Source: Cyclobacteriaceae bacterium | GTDB lineage: Bacteria; Bacteroidota; Bacteroidia; Cytophagales; Cyclobacteriaceae | Direction of reading: 5' to 3' | Length of the DNA stretch: 64,000 bases | Assembly (NCBI GenBank): GCA_028278225.1 | Contig: JANQEU010000104.1 | Span: 62,001 to 126,000, forward strand | Shown here: one piece after another, positions 62,395-64,000 of the stretch | Position numbering within the stretch: position 1 is the first letter of the stretch | How the letters are laid out: the number at the start of each line of letters is the position of its first letter | Position numbers and translations under genes: made by a program | Notes under the pieces: generated by a model | Databases searched by the model: none | What the model saw: the letters and a program-made list of their open reading frames with translations, nothing else | Told to the model about the DNA's origin: nothing

Positions 62395-64000
62395 ATGGCG
62401 GAATATCCTTTTCAGGAAATTGAAAAAAAGTGGCAAAAATTTTGGAAACAAAATCAGACGTTTAAAACCCAGCCCGATACTTCCAAACCGAAGTACTATG
62501 TTCTGGACATGTTTCCGTATCCGTCAGGCGCCGGGCTTCACGTTGGTCATCCTCTGGGCTATATCGCAACGGACATTGTTGCCCGGTACAAGCGGCTTAA
62601 AGGTTTCAGCGTATTACATCCAATGGGATTTGACTCATTTGGATTGCCGGCCGAGCAGTATGCGATCAAAACAGGACAACATCCCGCCATAACTACGGAA
62701 AACAATATCAACAGATTCAAGGAGCAATTGGGCGTACTTGGATTTTCGTACGACTGGGACAAGGAAATCAGGACAAGCGACCCGGATTATTACAAATGGA
62801 CACAGTGGATATTTCTGAAGCTTTTTGAACGGGGTTTGGCATATGAAGATGATGCCATGATCAACTGGTGCCCCAATGACAAGACCGTATTGGCAAATGA
62901 AGAAGTGAAGAACGGCGCTTGTGAAAGGTGCGGCACACCCGTAGTCAGAAGGAAATTGCGTCAATGGATACTAAAGATCACCGAGTACGCAGATCGGTTG
63001 CTGGACGACCTGGAAGAACTCGACTGGCCTGAGTCAATTATCCTTTCACAAAAAAACTGGATCGGTAAAAGTCACGGAGCTGAGGTTAACTTCAAGGAAA
63101 GGGATACGGGTGCGAACATACAGATCTACACAACCAGGCCCGATACTATTTTTGGCGTAACCTACATGGTTTTAGCTCCGGAACACCCCCTGGTCGAGCA
63201 GGTTACGAAACAGGATCACAGACCCGCCGTTGATGAATATGTTCGTCAGGCCAGCCTCAAAAGTGACCTGGAGCGAACTGAACTGGATAAGTCAAAAACC
63301 GGTGTCTTCACCGGGGCATATGCCATCAATCCGATCAGTGGCGAAGAAATACAGATATGGATATCTGACTATGTTTTGATCTCATATGGTACAGGGGCCA
63401 TCATGGCGGTGCCGGGCGGTGATCAAAGGGATTTTGAATTTGCAAAGAAGTTTGACCTGCCGATCATCCAGGTGGTTACACCTGATGGAAAAGAAATAAA
63501 GGACCAGGAGGAAGCCTACTCCGGTCATGGTATTATGCTCAATTCAGGTGAATACAATGGTATGGACAGCAAGGCATTTACCCGCGAAATAATCCGGAGG
63601 ATCGAGGATGAGGGACTTGGGAAGGGTGCCGTAAACTATAAGCTTCGTGACTGGATCTTCACCCGTCAGCGATACTGGGGTGAGCCAATACCCGTGATAC
63701 ACTGCGAAAAATGCGGAGTGGTTCCCGTATCCGAAAAAGATCTGCCTGTTGTTTTGCCTGAAGTGGAATCCTATACACCTACTGAAGACGGTGATTCCCC
63801 GCTTGCCAAGGTGGAGGAATGGGTCAACACTTCCTGTCCGAAATGCGGAAATGACGCAAAACGCGAAACGAATACCATGCCGCAATGGGCCGGCAGTTGC
63901 TGGTATTACTTAAGATACATTGATCCTGATAACACAAAGGAACTCGTACCTGCTGACCTTGAAAAATACTGGATGCCTGTAGATCTTTATGTAGGGGGTG
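62395..64000 (+). CDS. leuS: Leucyl-tRNA synthetase, N-terminal part, cut by the window edge
   Basis: 535 residues of the protein are in the window and the frame is open to the end. The class I HIGH motif appears as LHVGHPLGY (about residue 49-57). A zinc-site segment with CERCGTPV is visible, then the CP1 editing domain ([16 protein letters not shown]), and the post-editing region with [12 protein letters not shown] and [14 protein letters not shown]. The KMSKS loop lies beyond the edge. The enzyme charges tRNA-Leu and edits mischarged products. In the editing pocket the segment reads AVPGGDQRD, with Gly where most bacterial enzymes have His (GHD or AHD); the Asp is retained. Several other landmarks, including the C-terminal domain, are not in the window. 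Confidence 0.97.
   Translation, partial: MAEYPFQEIEKKWQKFWKQNQTFKTQPDTSKPKYYVLDMFPYPSGAGLHVGHPLGYIATDIVARYKRLKGFSVLHPMGFDSFGLPAEQYAIKTGQHPAITTENNINRFKEQLGVLGFSYDWDKEIRTSDPDYYKWTQWIFLKLFERGLAYEDDAMINWCPNDKTVLANEEVKNGACERCGTPVVRRKLRQWILKITEYADRLLDDLEELDWPESIILSQKNWIGKSHGAEVNFKERDTGANIQIYTTRPDTIFGVTYMVLAPEHPLVEQVTKQDHRPAVDEYVRQASLKSDLERTELDKSKTGVFTGAYAINPISGEEIQIWISDYVLISYGTGAIMAVPGGDQRDFEFAKKFDLPIIQVVTPDGKEIKDQEEAYSGHGIMLNSGEYNGMDSKAFTREIIRRIEDEGLGKGAVNYKLRDWIFTRQRYWGEPIPVIHCEKCGVVPVSEKDLPVVLPEVESYTPTEDGDSPLAKVEEWVNTSCPKCGNDAKRETNTMPQWAGSCWYYLRYIDPDNTKELVPADLEKYWMPVDLYVGG

Overview
The window looks like chromosomal DNA from a member of the Bacteroidota, probably order Cytophagales or a close relative. 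The reasons are the TAnnTTTG-type -7 promoter elements (for example before smc, accC, leuS and a sodium symporter gene), the lack of clear Shine-Dalgarno sequences, a 57-residue histone H1-like (Hc1) gene, a LytS/LytT-type two-component pair, a TPR protein with a transmembrane segment and a C-terminal LuxR-like HTH, DUF2141 and DUF1835 proteins, and many lipoproteins and outer-membrane barrels. I see no tRNA, rRNA, CRISPR array, phage module, transposase or plasmid genes. The content is ordinary chromosomal housekeeping mixed with secreted or envelope functions. Both ends cut a gene: a serine hydrolase at the left edge and leuS at the right edge.

Layout. 0-5.5 kb: a partial penicillin-binding-like serine hydrolase, an unknown membrane-anchored acidic protein, the chromosome-organising ATPase SMC, and an unknown four-TM protein convergent with smc. 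5.7-11.5 kb: a very large secreted Asp-box (sortilin-like) propeller protein and a MacB/FtsX-type permease without its ATPase. 11.5-15 kb: a gene-poor stretch with structured inverted repeats and a 30-residue membrane ORF, then a Na+/phosphate symporter in tandem with a secreted endonuclease/exonuclease/phosphatase-family enzyme. 15.2-21.8 kb: a four-gene minus-strand operon (nitrilase-type amidase, propeller lipoprotein, DUF1349 lipoprotein, modular GH2 enzyme), which I consider the best candidate for an undescribed catabolic unit. 21.9-28.9 kb: an OM barrel, SlyD, a membrane-anchored GH3 with a VOC protein, a TPR/HTH regulator, DUF1835, and an exported intradiol-dioxygenase-like protein. 29-34.4 kb: a membrane protein / winged-helix regulator / serine hydrolase operon, a second VOC protein, a small membrane protein, and DUF2141 / histidine kinase / LytTR regulator.

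34.6-47.1 kb: acyl-CoA dehydrogenase behind paired TATGCATGCATA-like sites, a conserved protein of uncertain function, an NSS transporter, an exported protein with a possible sorting domain, a duplicated lipocalin-like protein, MsrA, an Omp85-type barrel coupled to a MATE exporter, a SRPBCC protein, a TPR protein, and a CCA-adding-type nucleotidyltransferase. 47.3-64 kb: ligA / unknown / dapA, the histone-like gene, an alpha-oxoamine synthase of the serine palmitoyltransferase type, accC / DUF1015 / maf as overlapping genes, sdaAB / tolC / hlyD, thyA, bcp, a hairpin-rich 450-bp intergenic region, a Pro/Glu-rich OM protein, and leuS.

Two global features stand out. First, convergent genes usually meet with no intergenic room: six of nine convergent junctions are 5 bp or less apart or overlap, two of them through a shared TTAA. 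Second, several reading frames apparently start at TTG or GTG, often right at the stop codon of the upstream gene, which suggests translational coupling. All functional names come from reading motifs by eye; no database search was possible.
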